Notes: generated by a model from the sequence alone, not told the origin. A stretch of 29,501 nucleotides of DNA from an uncultured Lachnospiraceae bacterium (GCA_937877165.1 CALEFO010000188.1:1-29501); one strand, 5' to 3'; shown: positions 1-7,686, counted from the first letter of the stretch. Program-made: numbers and translations.

Positions 1-442
1 CTATGAAAAGCTGGGAAATCCGGCGGAGCGCTTCTGCTGCATCTATCCGACGGCCCCGTTTCTGACGCCGGAGCGGCTGAGAGCTGCGATGGAGCTGTTG
101 GACGAACATGAGTCGGTTCTTCCCGTCGTGGGCTTTTCCTACCCGCCGCAGCGCGGCTTTGTTGTCAGGAACGGATGTGTTGCCCGCTGGATGCCGCAGT
201 ATGCGACGGCAAGATCGCAGGACCTCGAGAAAATCTACCATGATGCCGGGCAGTTCTACGCGTGCCGGAGCGATGCGTTTTTCCGGGGAAGGACTACGGA
301 CGTGGAGGATATGGTGCCGCTTGTTCTGCCGGAGAGCGAGGTGCAGGACATCGATACCATGGAGGACTGGAAAATCGCAGAGGGGAAATACACTCGAACT
401 TGCCTGATGGCAAGTTCTCCTGTTACGAGCAGGCGCTCATAG
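1..442 (+). CDS. pseF: CMP-pseudaminic acid cytidylyltransferase, 3' part only
   Basis: The reading frame is open from the window edge (first full codon at base 2) and stops at 442, so only the C-terminal about 146 residues are present. The visible part matches the acylneuraminate cytidylyltransferase family: IYPTAPFLTPERL near the edge, QFYACRSDAF, and the conserved end motif DIDTMEDWKIAE. PseF would load pseudaminic acid onto CMP for transfer to protein or glycan. The identification as PseF rather than NeuA rests on the neighbouring pseI and pseG. The last about 16 residues (from TRTCLMASS) are encoded by a repeat element at 389-522 and are not typical of the family; the ancestral protein probably ended shortly after AEGKY. 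Confidence 0.85.
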   Translation, partial: YEKLGNPAERFCCIYPTAPFLTPERLRAAMELLDEHESVLPVVGFSYPPQRGFVVRNGCVARWMPQYATARSQDLEKIYHDAGQFYACRSDAFFRGRTTDVEDMVPLVLPESEVQDIDTMEDWKIAEGKYTRTCLMASSPVTSRRS

Positions 443-522
443 AGCGCCTTGCTCCGGCATCGGAGAAACCGCCTGCGCGGATTTCTCCTTGCTACACTCG
501 AACTTGCCTGATGGCAAGTTCT
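389..522. repeat. Hairpin mosaic repeat, copy 1 (flanked by 30-bp direct repeats)
   Basis: A 30-bp unit at 389-418 recurs exactly at 493-522. Each contains a palindrome with arms GAACTTGCC and GGCAAGTTC around TGAT. Between them lie a hairpin at 427-454 (arms around GGCGCTC/GAGCGCC) and another at 462-488 (GGAGAAA ... TTTCTCC around CCGCCTGCGCGG). The last module is shared with the other repeat copies in the window. The element overlaps the pseF stop codon and precedes the next gene's ribosome binding site at about 538-544. It could act as a terminator or mRNA-stability structure. Confidence 0.8.
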
Positions 523-552
523 ATTTAGAAATTATTTAAAGGAGTTCTTGGG

Positions 553-1764
553 ATGCAGACCCCTTATTATGAGATTGACGAGCGGAAATTGAATGCGGAT
601 ATCGCACTTTTGCAGAAAGCGCTGCAGAATGGCTGGGGAGAGCGGTCGGTTGCGGCGTGCTCGGTGAAGACGAATTCGCTTCCCTGGCTTTTAAATCATT
701 TCCGGCAATGCGGCCTCTGGGCGGAGGTGGTCTCTGCGGAGGAGTATGATCTGGCGATACGGATTGGCTTTGAACCTGCAAGGGTGATCTACAACGGGCC
801 GGTCAAGGACCGCAGGGTCTTTGAGAAGGTACTTGCGGATGGGGGGCTCGTCAATCTGGATTCGTCCGAGGAGCCGGAGTGGCTGGAGGAAATGGTAAAG
901 AAAACCGAAGGCACGCCGCAGAGGATCTGCGTCGGTCTTCGTGTGAATGTGAATTTCCGGACGCTTGTGCCGACCGAGGTTCCGGCGGATGAGGAGGGAA
1001 GCCGTTTTGGCTACTGTGAGGAGAGTGGGAGCCTTGCGGAGGTGATCCGGCGGCTCCGGAAGCTTCCTGGTGTAGAGATCGCGGGCCTTCATCTTCATTC
1101 CTCGACCAAGACCCGGTCGGTGACGGCCTATGCGGCAGTGGCAGCTTTTGCCGTGCGGCTTGCCGAAAAATACCAGCTGACGGATCTTTTCTACATTGAT
1201 ATGGGCGGCGGCTACTACGGCGGCGTTCCGGGAAAGCCGGATTTTCGCGATTATGTGCCCGCCATTGCAGGGGAGCTGAAAAGGCTTTTTGATCCCGCAC
1301 ATGTGGCATTGATTCTGGAACCCGGAGTGTCCATGGTATCCTCCTCGTTTTCGTTTGTGACCTCCGTGCGGGACGTGAAGAGAATCGGAGAGCACGTATA
1401 TGTGGTGACGGACGGGAGCCGCGTGAATCTGAATCCGCAGGTGACAAGGCGCTGGTATCCGCATCATTTTGTATATAAAGAAGGAGAAAAAGAGCGGAAA
1501 ATCCTTCCCTCCCAAATGATCTGCGGCGCGACCTGCATGGAATATGACCGATTGTTCGAGGAGGAGAATGCGCCGGAGCTTAAGGCGGGTGATCGTGTGA
1601 TTTATGACCTGGCAGGCGGCTATACAATCTGTCTGACCCCGCTTTTCATCCATTATTTTCCTGCGGTGCTGGTGCAGAAAGAGGACGGAATGGTCTATAC
1701 GGCGCGGGAGCCGTGGACGAATGACGAATTCCTTGCGAAGAATCACTGGGAGGAGAGCAAATGA
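553..1764 (+). CDS. PLP-dependent fold-III decarboxylase / alanine racemase-like enzyme
   Basis: This 403-residue protein has the layout of the diaminopimelate/ornithine decarboxylase fold-III family. The PLP-binding lysine is in CSVKTN (K39), with LHLHSS near residue 178, the glycine-rich phosphate loop DMGGGYYGG from about 216, EPGVSM near 256, and the C-terminal active-site cysteine motif CGATCMEYD (C328). The start is supported by AAAGGAG 8 bases upstream. The gene overlaps pseI by 4 bases (ATGA), so it is translationally coupled to the pseudaminic acid genes. That pathway has no standard PLP decarboxylase step. The substrate is unknown; it may be an amino acid or a nonulosonate precursor. 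Family assignment is firm, function is not. Confidence 0.8.
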   Translation: MQTPYYEIDERKLNADIALLQKALQNGWGERSVAACSVKTNSLPWLLNHFRQCGLWAEVVSAEEYDLAIRIGFEPARVIYNGPVKDRRVFEKVLADGGLVNLDSSEEPEWLEEMVKKTEGTPQRICVGLRVNVNFRTLVPTEVPADEEGSRFGYCEESGSLAEVIRRLRKLPGVEIAGLHLHSSTKTRSVTAYAAVAAFAVRLAEKYQLTDLFYIDMGGGYYGGVPGKPDFRDYVPAIAGELKRLFDPAHVALILEPGVSMVSSSFSFVTSVRDVKRIGEHVYVVTDGSRVNLNPQVTRRWYPHHFVYKEGEKERKILPSQMICGATCMEYDRLFEEENAPELKAGDRVIYDLAGGYTICLTPLFIHYFPAVLVQKEDGMVYTAREPWTNDEFLAKNHWEESK

Positions 1765-2810
1765 CACCGATTGCCATTGACGGCCGAAGGATCGGGCCGG
1801 GAGAGAAAACCTACATTGTAGCGGAGATGTCTGCCAATCATCTGCAGGATTACAGCCGGGCGGTGGAGATTGTACATGCCGCGGCAGAGGCAGGGGCGGA
1901 TGCGCTGAAGCTTCAGACCTATACGGCAGACACAATTACGATCGAGAGCGACAAGCCGTATTTCCGCATCACGGGTGGAACCATCTGGGACGGGCAGACG
2001 CTGCATGGCCTGTATGAGGAGGCCTACACGCCGTGGGAGTGGCAGCCGAAGCTCAAGGAAGAGGCGGAGAAGCTCGGCATGGCCTGCTTCTCCTCGCCGT
2101 TTGATCCGACCGCGGTGGCGTTCATGGAAGAGATGAACATGCCGGCGTATAAGATTGCCTCGTATGAGATCACGGACATTCCGCTCATCCGCCGGTGCGC
2201 GCGGACGGGAAAACCGGTGATTCTTGCGACCGGCGTGGCACATCCGGAGGAAATTGCAGCGGCGGTGCAGGCCTGCCGTGAGGAGGGAAATGAGCAGCTT
2301 CTTCTTCTCAAATGCGTGTCAGCGTACCCGACGCCGTATGAGGACGTTAATCTTCGGATGATGCCGGAGCTTGCGAAAACCTACGGGACTCTGGTCGGGC
2401 TTTCGGACCACACGATGGGCTCCGCGGTTCCTGTGGCGGCCGTGGCTCTCGGCGGCTGTATGGTGGAGAAGCACCTGACGCTTCGCAGAAGTGACGGCGG
2501 CCCGGATGGCGCGTTTTCGATGGAGCCGGAGGAGTTTGCTTCCATGGTGCGGGACATTCGCTGCGTGGAGAAAGCGTTGGGCGATTCCGAATATCATCTG
2601 ACGAAGCAGCAGGAGGAGGAGCACAGCGGCGTCCGTTCCCTGTTCGTGGTAAAGGACGTGGCAAAGGGCGAGACCTTAACGGCGGAGAACATCCGCTCGA
2701 TCCGGCCGGGCAACGGCCTGTCCCCTGCACGCTTTGAAGAGATCGAAGGAAAACGGGCAACGCACCGCCTGGAGCGCGGCGAGCCGCTTCGAGAGGACGA
2801 TTTTGAGTAG
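1761..2810 (+). CDS. pseI: Pseudaminic acid synthase
   Basis: PseI condenses 2,4-diacetamido-2,4,6-trideoxy-L-altrose with phosphoenolpyruvate to give pseudaminic acid. The 349-residue protein has the NeuB-family TIM barrel: AEMSANH (21-27), ALKLQTYT, GQTLHGLYEEAYTPWEW, FSSPFDPTAV, AYKIASYE, GLSDHTMG and EKHLTLRRSDGGPD. The last about 60 residues form the SAF (antifreeze-like) domain, with SLFVVKDVAKGE and the IRPGNGLSP motif. The sequence GGxxWDGxTLxxLYxEAYTPWEWQ pattern favours PseI over NeuB or LegI. It overlaps the preceding gene by 4 bases and is followed by pseG after a 133-base gap. Confidence 0.93.
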   Translation: MTPIAIDGRRIGPGEKTYIVAEMSANHLQDYSRAVEIVHAAAEAGADALKLQTYTADTITIESDKPYFRITGGTIWDGQTLHGLYEEAYTPWEWQPKLKEEAEKLGMACFSSPFDPTAVAFMEEMNMPAYKIASYEITDIPLIRRCARTGKPVILATGVAHPEEIAAAVQACREEGNEQLLLLKCVSAYPTPYEDVNLRMMPELAKTYGTLVGLSDHTMGSAVPVAAVALGGCMVEKHLTLRRSDGGPDGAFSMEPEEFASMVRDIRCVEKALGDSEYHLTKQQEEEHSGVRSLFVVKDVAKGETLTAENIRSIRPGNGLSPARFEEIEGKRATHRLERGEPLREDDFE

Positions 2811-2830
2811 AGAAGAGGCTGCAAGCGCAG

Positions 2831-2929
2831 GGGAATGTCAGAATGTGCAGTGCCGGGAATTTCAGAACGGCGCAGTGCCGGGAGATATCTGAATGTGTGG
2901 CGCAGGAGAATTTCCGGAACCGCAAAATG
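2831..2929. repeat. Four degenerate 25-bp tandem units upstream of pseG
   Basis: Units begin at about 2831, 2855, 2880 and 2905. Each has the pattern GGGAATnTCAGAAnG...CAGTGCC with decreasing similarity. The array fills the gap between pseI and the pseG ribosome binding site. No coding function is evident. Confidence 0.55.
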
Positions 2930-2943
2930 TGAGGAAGAACGCG

Positions 2944-3987
2944 ATGTCAACGGGAAAGAGGATATGGATCCGCGCGGATGCCAACGAGCAGATTGCGTCG
3001 GGGCATCTGGCGAGAACGCTGTCGATCGCCTGTGAGCTTAGGACAATGGGTGCAGAGGTCCGCTTCGTCCTTGCGGATGATAAGAGCCGCGAATGGTTCC
3101 TTGCGCTGACGAAGAAGGCCGCGGAAGAAAAAAACTGGAGGGTCTGCGTACTGGGAATCCCCTACGGAATGCCGGAGAGGGAGCTGCCGCTTCTTGCTAC
3201 GCTGGCGAAAGAGGAGCGGCCGGACTGGATTCTGGTGGATTCCTATGCGGTATCCCCGGATTGGTTTTCGAAGCTTCGGAAGGCGCTCTGGGACGATGAG
3301 AAGACCTGCAGCAGCCCCTGTCTTGCCTTTATCGACGATGAGAGGGCCTTTGATCCGGATGTCGATCTTGTGATTAACTATGATCCGGATTCCGAGAATC
3401 TGGAACGCTTCTATCATGCGGCGTCGGTCCGGCTTCTGGGACCGCAGTATGCACCGCTTCGGGAGCAGTTCGCGGACCGGAGGCTGCTGATACGGCCTGC
3501 AGTGCGGAAGATTCTGATCTCCACCGGCGGAACGGATCCCTTTGGAATGACGGAGAAGCTTTTCAGCATTCTGAGCGGCCTTCTTCCGGCTCTGAATTTT
3601 GCTTTTCTGGCTCCGGGGCATCCGCGTGTGGAAAAGGTTGCAGATCTTTTGACGGACTGTGACCTTGCCGTTTCGGCGGCGGGGACGACCCTGTATGAGC
3701 TCTGCGCCTGCGGCGTTCCGACGCTTGCCTTTTCCATGGCGGACAATCAGGCGCTGTTTGCGCGGCAGATGGCGGAAGAGGGCGCGGTGACGTACCTGGG
3801 AGATGTCCGGGATGGGGCCGTGCGGGAAGAGCTTGCCGGGAAGGTGACGGATTGGGTCCTTGCAAGAAGCAGCGGAGACGATCCGGAATCGGAGCTTCGG
3901 CTTCGGGAGCAGGAGGCCCTTCGCATGCATGCTTTGACCGACGGGCTTGGCAGCAGGAGAATTGCGAAGGCTCTGCTGGAAACATGA
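2944..3987 (+). CDS. pseG: UDP-2,4-diacetamido-2,4,6-trideoxy-beta-L-altropyranose hydrolase
   Basis: PseG removes UDP from the UDP-linked sugar to give the substrate of PseI. The 347-residue protein shows the GT-B like fold of the family: an N-terminal SGHLART motif with the expected catalytic histidine (H21), IDDE near residue 120, LLGPQYAPLR, ISTGGTDPFG near 194, and the UDP-binding segment AAGTTLYELCACGVPT near 244 followed by SMADNQ. The start at 2944 is chosen because GAGGAA lies just upstream and the motif region begins soon after; a start at 2893 would add 17 residues with no family resemblance. It converges on the minus-strand hydrolase gene 51 bases downstream. Confidence 0.9.
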   Translation: MSTGKRIWIRADANEQIASGHLARTLSIACELRTMGAEVRFVLADDKSREWFLALTKKAAEEKNWRVCVLGIPYGMPERELPLLATLAKEERPDWILVDSYAVSPDWFSKLRKALWDDEKTCSSPCLAFIDDERAFDPDVDLVINYDPDSENLERFYHAASVRLLGPQYAPLREQFADRRLLIRPAVRKILISTGGTDPFGMTEKLFSILSGLLPALNFAFLAPGHPRVEKVADLLTDCDLAVSAAGTTLYELCACGVPTLAFSMADNQALFARQMAEEGAVTYLGDVRDGAVREELAGKVTDWVLARSSGDDPESELRLREQEALRMHALTDGLGSRRIAKALLET

Positions 3988-4038
3988 CTGGAACAGAACA
4001 AACGCTTTCCCCTGCGCATCGAAAGGCGGCAATGCCTG

Positions 4039-5160
4039 CTACCGGACGGTAGATTCTCCTGCGGAGGCGGTATTCTCCTCCAGCGAGTAGAAGGTGCTGG
4101 AATCCCAGTTCCTTCGGAGCACGAACTGTGCGGTGAGCGCGGTGTCGTCATAAACAATGGACCACTGCGTGTTGCTGGTGACATCCTCCGGGGAAGGGAG
4201 CTGTGAAGCGGCCTGCAGTGCTTTCCAGGCAGTGCTGCGGGTTTCGGCTCCCTGATTTGCAGCAAAAACGGCTTCCAGCTTGTCCCAGCGCTCTTTCCCG
4301 TGACCGTAGATGCCGTTGTGCTGATCAGGCTCCACCTTGCCGCGGTACATTTCATAGAAATTGGTGACGGAACGGACGGGGGTTGCGGTCAGTGTCCGGT
4401 CCGGGCTTTCACAGTCATATTCGACAACCCGTCCGTCGCCGCTTGCGTCGGTAATGTAGAAGTGATAGTCACGCCCACTGGAGGCGAACATGTCGTACTG
4501 ATCGAGAAGATTTACCGCTTCCTGTGTGGTTGCGGCACGGTCCAGCACCAGACGAATGACAAGAGGCGTTGCAATGGCAGGCTTTCCGGTATTCTGGTGC
4601 GTGGGCTCGCTGTCAAGCGTCAGGACTGCAATGGAGACCCCCTTTTCATTCATGCCGTCGAGGCAGATGAACGGAGCGGCGAGACAGGAGAGCTTCGTCT
4701 TGATGCTTTCATCCGGGACGTTGGCGGAAATATTGTCCAGAGCCGCAAATGCAACGGAACGGTAGCCATTTTTCGGGGTGCAGTACACAAGGAGCGCGGA
4801 GGTGTCGAGCTTGAAATCGTAGTTGCGTCCCATCAGAACATGTCCGTCCGTATCCGTAATTGTGAACGCACTGCAGCCGAAATCCGGAGCCTTCATGTGG
4901 ATAGGAAGGAGTGGCAGCGCTTCGCCGAGAATGGCATTCAGCATCGACTGATTGTCGGTGATGCCGCGGTCAATGACGGCGTCCAGATCATAGTCATATT
5001 TCACATCCATTCGGTACAAATTGTACTCGTCATAGTTCGTCAGCCTCTCAAGAGAAGAAACGGTGCGGAATCGCCCGGTATAGATGCTGAGAAAGGCAAC
5101 CAGAAACATTACTGCAGCGGCGCAGCAGAGAAACAAAATCCACCTGATTATTTTTACCAT
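4039..5160 (-). CDS. Membrane-anchored linear amide C-N hydrolase (C45/choloylglycine hydrolase-like, Ntn fold)
   Basis: The 373-residue protein begins with one membrane segment (about residues 7-27), so the catalytic part is likely outside the cell. An internal cysteine, C96 in FGCSAF, is followed by GRNYDF (R112, D115) and GMNEKGVSIAV. This is the arrangement of Ntn-type amide hydrolases, in which the cysteine is normally the mature N-terminus, so cleavage before C96 is expected. Substrates in this family include bile acid conjugates, N-acyl homoserine lactones, penicillins and peptides; the substrate cannot be told from sequence. An excellent AGGAGG site precedes the ATG. The gene is separated from kdgA by a terminator and a perfect 20-bp palindrome. 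Confidence 0.75.
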   Translation of the reverse strand: MVKIIRWILFLCCAAAVMFLVAFLSIYTGRFRTVSSLERLTNYDEYNLYRMDVKYDYDLDAVIDRGITDNQSMLNAILGEALPLLPIHMKAPDFGCSAFTITDTDGHVLMGRNYDFKLDTSALLVYCTPKNGYRSVAFAALDNISANVPDESIKTKLSCLAAPFICLDGMNEKGVSIAVLTLDSEPTHQNTGKPAIATPLVIRLVLDRAATTQEAVNLLDQYDMFASSGRDYHFYITDASGDGRVVEYDCESPDRTLTATPVRSVTNFYEMYRGKVEPDQHNGIYGHGKERWDKLEAVFAANQGAETRSTAWKALQAASQLPSPEDVTSNTQWSIVYDDTALTAQFVLRRNWDSSTFYSLEENTASAGESTVR

Positions 5161-5263
5161 GAAATTTACCTCCTGTTGTGTGTCACTTCCTCACGGTTAT
5201 ATTGTCTGGAAATAGCAAGCATTTCTTCTGCTGTTTCTGAAAACAGAGTAACATAAAAATACG

Positions 5264-5283
5264 AATTGGTATATATACCAATT
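5264..5283. promoter_or_regulatory. Perfect 20-bp palindrome, GntR-type operator candidate
   Basis: AATTGGTATATATACCAATT is a perfect inverted repeat. The TTGGTAn(n)TACCAA pattern resembles sites bound by GntR/FadR-type regulators, including those of uronate metabolism. It lies about 104 bases upstream of the minus-strand hydrolase start and downstream of the kdgA terminator, so the hydrolase is the probable target. No GntR gene is in the window. Confidence 0.55.
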
Positions 5284-5284
5284 G

Positions 5285-5333
5285 AAAATAACCATAAAAA
5301 GAGGCCTCCGACAGAAAAGCTGTCGAAGACCTC
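5285..5333 (-). terminator. Intrinsic terminator of the kdgK-kdgA unit
   Basis: A 14-bp stem (5301-5314 paired with 5320-5333, two G-U type mismatches) with a short A-rich loop lies 49 bases after the kdgA stop. Read on the minus strand it is followed by a T-rich run (complement of 5285-5300). Confidence 0.7.
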
Positions 5334-5382
5334 CTGGTGATCCGGAAAGGAAACCGGAATCGGGTGAGCGCTTTGAAAAATA

Positions 5383-6039
5383 TTATCCGCGGACGGACTT
5401 TACGATCTCGGCAGCCTCGCGGACCTTTGCCGTGATTTCATCCCACTGGCCGGCCTTGATCATGTCGCCCTTGACCATCCAGGATCCGCCTGCGCAGAAG
5501 ATCTTGCTGTTCTGCAGATACTCGGTGACGTTGGAAGCGCTGATGCCGCCGGTAGGCATGACCTTGAGCGTGGTGAGTGCTGCGGTAATGGCCTTGATCA
5601 TCTTAAGGCCGCCGGAGAGCTCTGCCGGGAAGAACTTCACGTGATCAAGGCCGAGGTTCATGGCAGCGATCATCTCGGAAGGAGACTGGGTGCCGGGGCA
5701 GACCGGGATGTCCTTCTCAAGGCAATACTTCACGACGACGGGATCGAATCCGGGGGAAACGATGAACTTCGCGCCTGCAGCTGCGGCACGGTCTACCTGG
5801 TCGGTGGTCAGGACAGTTCCTGCGCCGACGAGGAGCTCCGGATACTTCTCGGACATGATGCGGATGGACTCCTCAGCGGCGTCGGTGCGGAAGGTGACCT
5901 CTGCTGCCGGAAGACCGCCCTCGACGAGGCACTTTCCAAGCGGCTCTGCATCCTTGACATCGTTCAGAACAACGACCGGAATAATTCCGATCTCTTCAAA
6001 TTTCTTAAATACGGCTTCTGCCTTTGCGGAATTTGCCAT
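5383..6039 (-). CDS. kdgA: 2-dehydro-3-deoxyphosphogluconate (KDPG/KHG) aldolase
   Basis: This class I aldolase splits 2-keto-3-deoxy-6-phosphogluconate into pyruvate and glyceraldehyde 3-phosphate, the last step of uronate and Entner-Doudoroff catabolism. The 218-residue length is typical. The Schiff-base lysine is K135 in DHVKFFPAE. E47 and R51 in AEVTFRT match the catalytic/phosphate-binding positions. VGAGTVLT, IVSPGFDP and MPTGGIS are also present. AAGGAG precedes the ATG. It lies 213 bases after kdgK on the same strand, and the two steps are consecutive, so co-regulation is likely. Confidence 0.93.
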   Translation of the reverse strand: MANSAKAEAVFKKFEEIGIIPVVVLNDVKDAEPLGKCLVEGGLPAAEVTFRTDAAEESIRIMSEKYPELLVGAGTVLTTDQVDRAAAAGAKFIVSPGFDPVVVKYCLEKDIPVCPGTQSPSEMIAAMNLGLDHVKFFPAELSGGLKMIKAITAALTTLKVMPTGGISASNVTEYLQNSKIFCAGGSWMVKGDMIKAGQWDEITAKVREAAEIVKSVRG

Positions 6040-6147
6040 GATAAATTCTCCTTTTTATTATTAAAATATGTAACGATACAGCAATTCAGCGCACACCGGA
6101 ATCTCTGCGGAAATCCCCGGTGCTGTCGTCCGGAGGTGTTGACACTC

Positions 6148-6173
6148 GGAGAACCGCCTGCACGGATTTCTCC
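6148..6173. repeat. Hairpin repeat module, copy 2
   Basis: GGAGAA and TTTCTCC arms flank CCGCCTGCACGG, matching the 462-488 module. It is followed by TCGCGGGT as in other copies and preceded by ACACTCG, also found in copy 1. It lies between kdgK and kdgA and may be a processing or stability element in their mRNA. Confidence 0.6.
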
Positions 6174-6252
6174 TCGCGGGTCTGGCTGCATGCTGAACAG
6201 TTACAGAAATCACAATGCTGCTGCGGACGAAAAATTCGGATTCTGTGCGGAA

Positions 6253-7350
6253 TCAGCGCTTTACACGTGCGCCTGCACCGCCCATCAGACCTTCCACCTC
6301 ATCGACGGAGGCCATGGAGGTATCGCCCGGGGTGGTCATTGCAAGAGCTCCGTGAGCAGCTCCGTAGTTGACAGCCTTCTCCGGATCCTGCGTGGTCATC
6401 AGGCCGTAAACAAGGCCGGATGCGAAGGAATCGCCGCCGCCGACGCGGTCCAGAATCTCGAGTCCGTTGTACTCCTTGGACTGATAGATCTGGCCGTCTG
6501 CCCAGCAGATTGCCTTCCAGTCGTTGACGGTTGCGGTCTTGACGGTGCGGAGTGTGGTTGCGATTGCCTTAAAGTTCGGATAAATCTCTGCGGCGTGATC
6601 GATCATCTTCTTGTAGCCGTCGATGTTGAGCTTCTTAAGACCTGCGTCCTGTCCCTCAATCTGAAGGCCGAGGCAGGCAGTGAAGTCTTCCTCGTTGCCG
6701 ATCATGACATCGACATACTTCGCGATCTCCTTGTTGACCTCCTGGCACTTCTGAAGGCCGCCGATTGCGGACCACATGGAAGGGCGGTAGTTCAGATCAT
6801 AGGAAACAACGGTGCCGTATTTCTTTGCGGTCTTGATGGCCTCGATGACGGTCTCACAGCTCTGCTCGGAGAGAGCGGCGTAGATTCCGCCTGTGTGCAG
6901 CCAGCGGACACCGAGCTCGCCGAAGATGTGCTCGAAATTAAGGTCTGCAGGCGTTGCCTGGGAAATGGCAGTGTTGGCGCGGTCGGAGCAGCCGACAGCA
7001 CCGCGGACGCCGAAGCCGCGCTCCGTGAAGTTGAGGCCGTTGCGGCAGATGCGGCCGATTCCGTCGGTCTTCTTCCAATAGATAAGAGAGGTGTCCACGC
7101 CGCCCTGCTCGATGAAATCCTTCATCAGGCGTCCGACCTCGTTGTCTGCAAACGCAGTGATGACAGCGGTATCCATGCCGAAGCACTTGTGCAGGCCGCG
7201 GATGACGTTGTATTCTCCGCCGCCTTCCCATGCGCGGAAGCTGCGCGCGGTGCGGATACGGCCTTCTCCGGGATCCAGACGGAGCATCACCTCGCCCAGG
7301 GATACGGCGTCATACTTACAGTCCTTGCGGTCTTTCAGATTCAGTTCCAT
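6253..7350 (-). CDS. kdgK: 2-keto-3-deoxygluconate kinase (PfkB family)
   Basis: The 365-residue protein is a ribokinase/PfkB-type sugar kinase. Near the N-terminus it has SLGEVMLRLDPGEGR and GGGEYNV (substrate binding). Mid-protein it has VVSYDLNYRPSMW and GNEEDF. The C-terminal signature DRVGGGDSFASG supplies the catalytic aspartate D307. With kdgA next to it, the most likely reaction is ATP-dependent phosphorylation of 2-keto-3-deoxygluconate. The start at 7350 has AAAGGAG 7 bases upstream; the frame is open 33 codons further upstream but without family resemblance. A strong promoter and an operator-like site lie upstream. Confidence 0.87.
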   Translation of the reverse strand: MELNLKDRKDCKYDAVSLGEVMLRLDPGEGRIRTARSFRAWEGGGEYNVIRGLHKCFGMDTAVITAFADNEVGRLMKDFIEQGGVDTSLIYWKKTDGIGRICRNGLNFTERGFGVRGAVGCSDRANTAISQATPADLNFEHIFGELGVRWLHTGGIYAALSEQSCETVIEAIKTAKKYGTVVSYDLNYRPSMWSAIGGLQKCQEVNKEIAKYVDVMIGNEEDFTACLGLQIEGQDAGLKKLNIDGYKKMIDHAAEIYPNFKAIATTLRTVKTATVNDWKAICWADGQIYQSKEYNGLEILDRVGGGDSFASGLVYGLMTTQDPEKAVNYGAAHGALAMTTPGDTSMASVDEVEGLMGGAGARVKR

Positions 7351-7459
7351 GACAATCTCCTTTCCAGAGTGCAATGGGGCATGCTGCCCCGGTTGATCCG
7401 GCTCCTCCCACCCCTCGAACAAGAGGCAGAAAGAAAACCGGCAAAGCATTCCACAATGT

Positions 7460-7483
7460 GAAACACTGTTTCGCGATATGACA
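7460..7483. promoter_or_regulatory. Operator candidate for the IclR regulator, kdgK side
   Basis: TGTTTCGCGATATGACA at 7467-7483 matches, with one change over the first 15 bases, the reverse complement of the site at 7668-7686. It overlaps a perfect palindrome GAAACA-C-TGTTTC at 7460-7472, the kind of box known for KdgR-like IclR proteins. It sits just downstream of the kdgK transcription start, a position suited to repression. Confidence 0.65.
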
Positions 7484-7496
7484 TTTGCTGATCACT

Positions 7497-7524
7497 ATTA
7501 TAGAAAACCGCGGAAGGAAGTCAA
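7497..7524 (-). promoter_or_regulatory. Sigma-A promoter of kdgK
   Basis: Read on the minus strand: -35 TTGACT (complement of 7519-7524), 16-bp spacer, -10 TATAAT (complement of 7497-7502). Transcription should begin near 7490, leaving a leader of about 140 bases before the kdgK ATG. Confidence 0.8.
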
Positions 7525-7667
7525 GACGGGAAAACCGATAAAATCAGGAAAAGGAGATTGGAAAATCGCCACAATAAAACGGCGGGGCCGGGATGGGACC
7601 GGTTCGGACGGCGCAGCCGGATGTGCGTGAAAGCATCGCTTGCCAGAAAGCGGGGACAATGATAAGA

Positions 7668-7686
7668 TGTTTCATATTGCGAAACA
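7668..7686. promoter_or_regulatory. Operator candidate for the IclR regulator, regulator side
   Basis: TGTTTC and GAAACA arms flank ATATTGC, 82 bases before the regulator's ATG. A weak promoter may overlap it (TTGCCA at 7639-7644, TAAGAT at 7663-7668), which would allow autoregulation. Confidence 0.6.

Noticed and set aside
691..1935. A 414-codon minus-strand frame
   Set aside because: It is antisense to the PLP enzyme gene and pseI, with low-complexity Arg/His/Pro-rich translation.
2947..4032. A 361-codon minus-strand frame
   Set aside because: It is the complement of pseG, without ribosome binding site or recognisable motifs.
5641..7461. A 606-codon open frame on the plus strand
   Set aside because: It is antisense to kdgA and kdgK, which have catalytic motifs and ribosome binding sites; the product is a Cys/Ala/Asp/Val/Leu-rich translation without domains.
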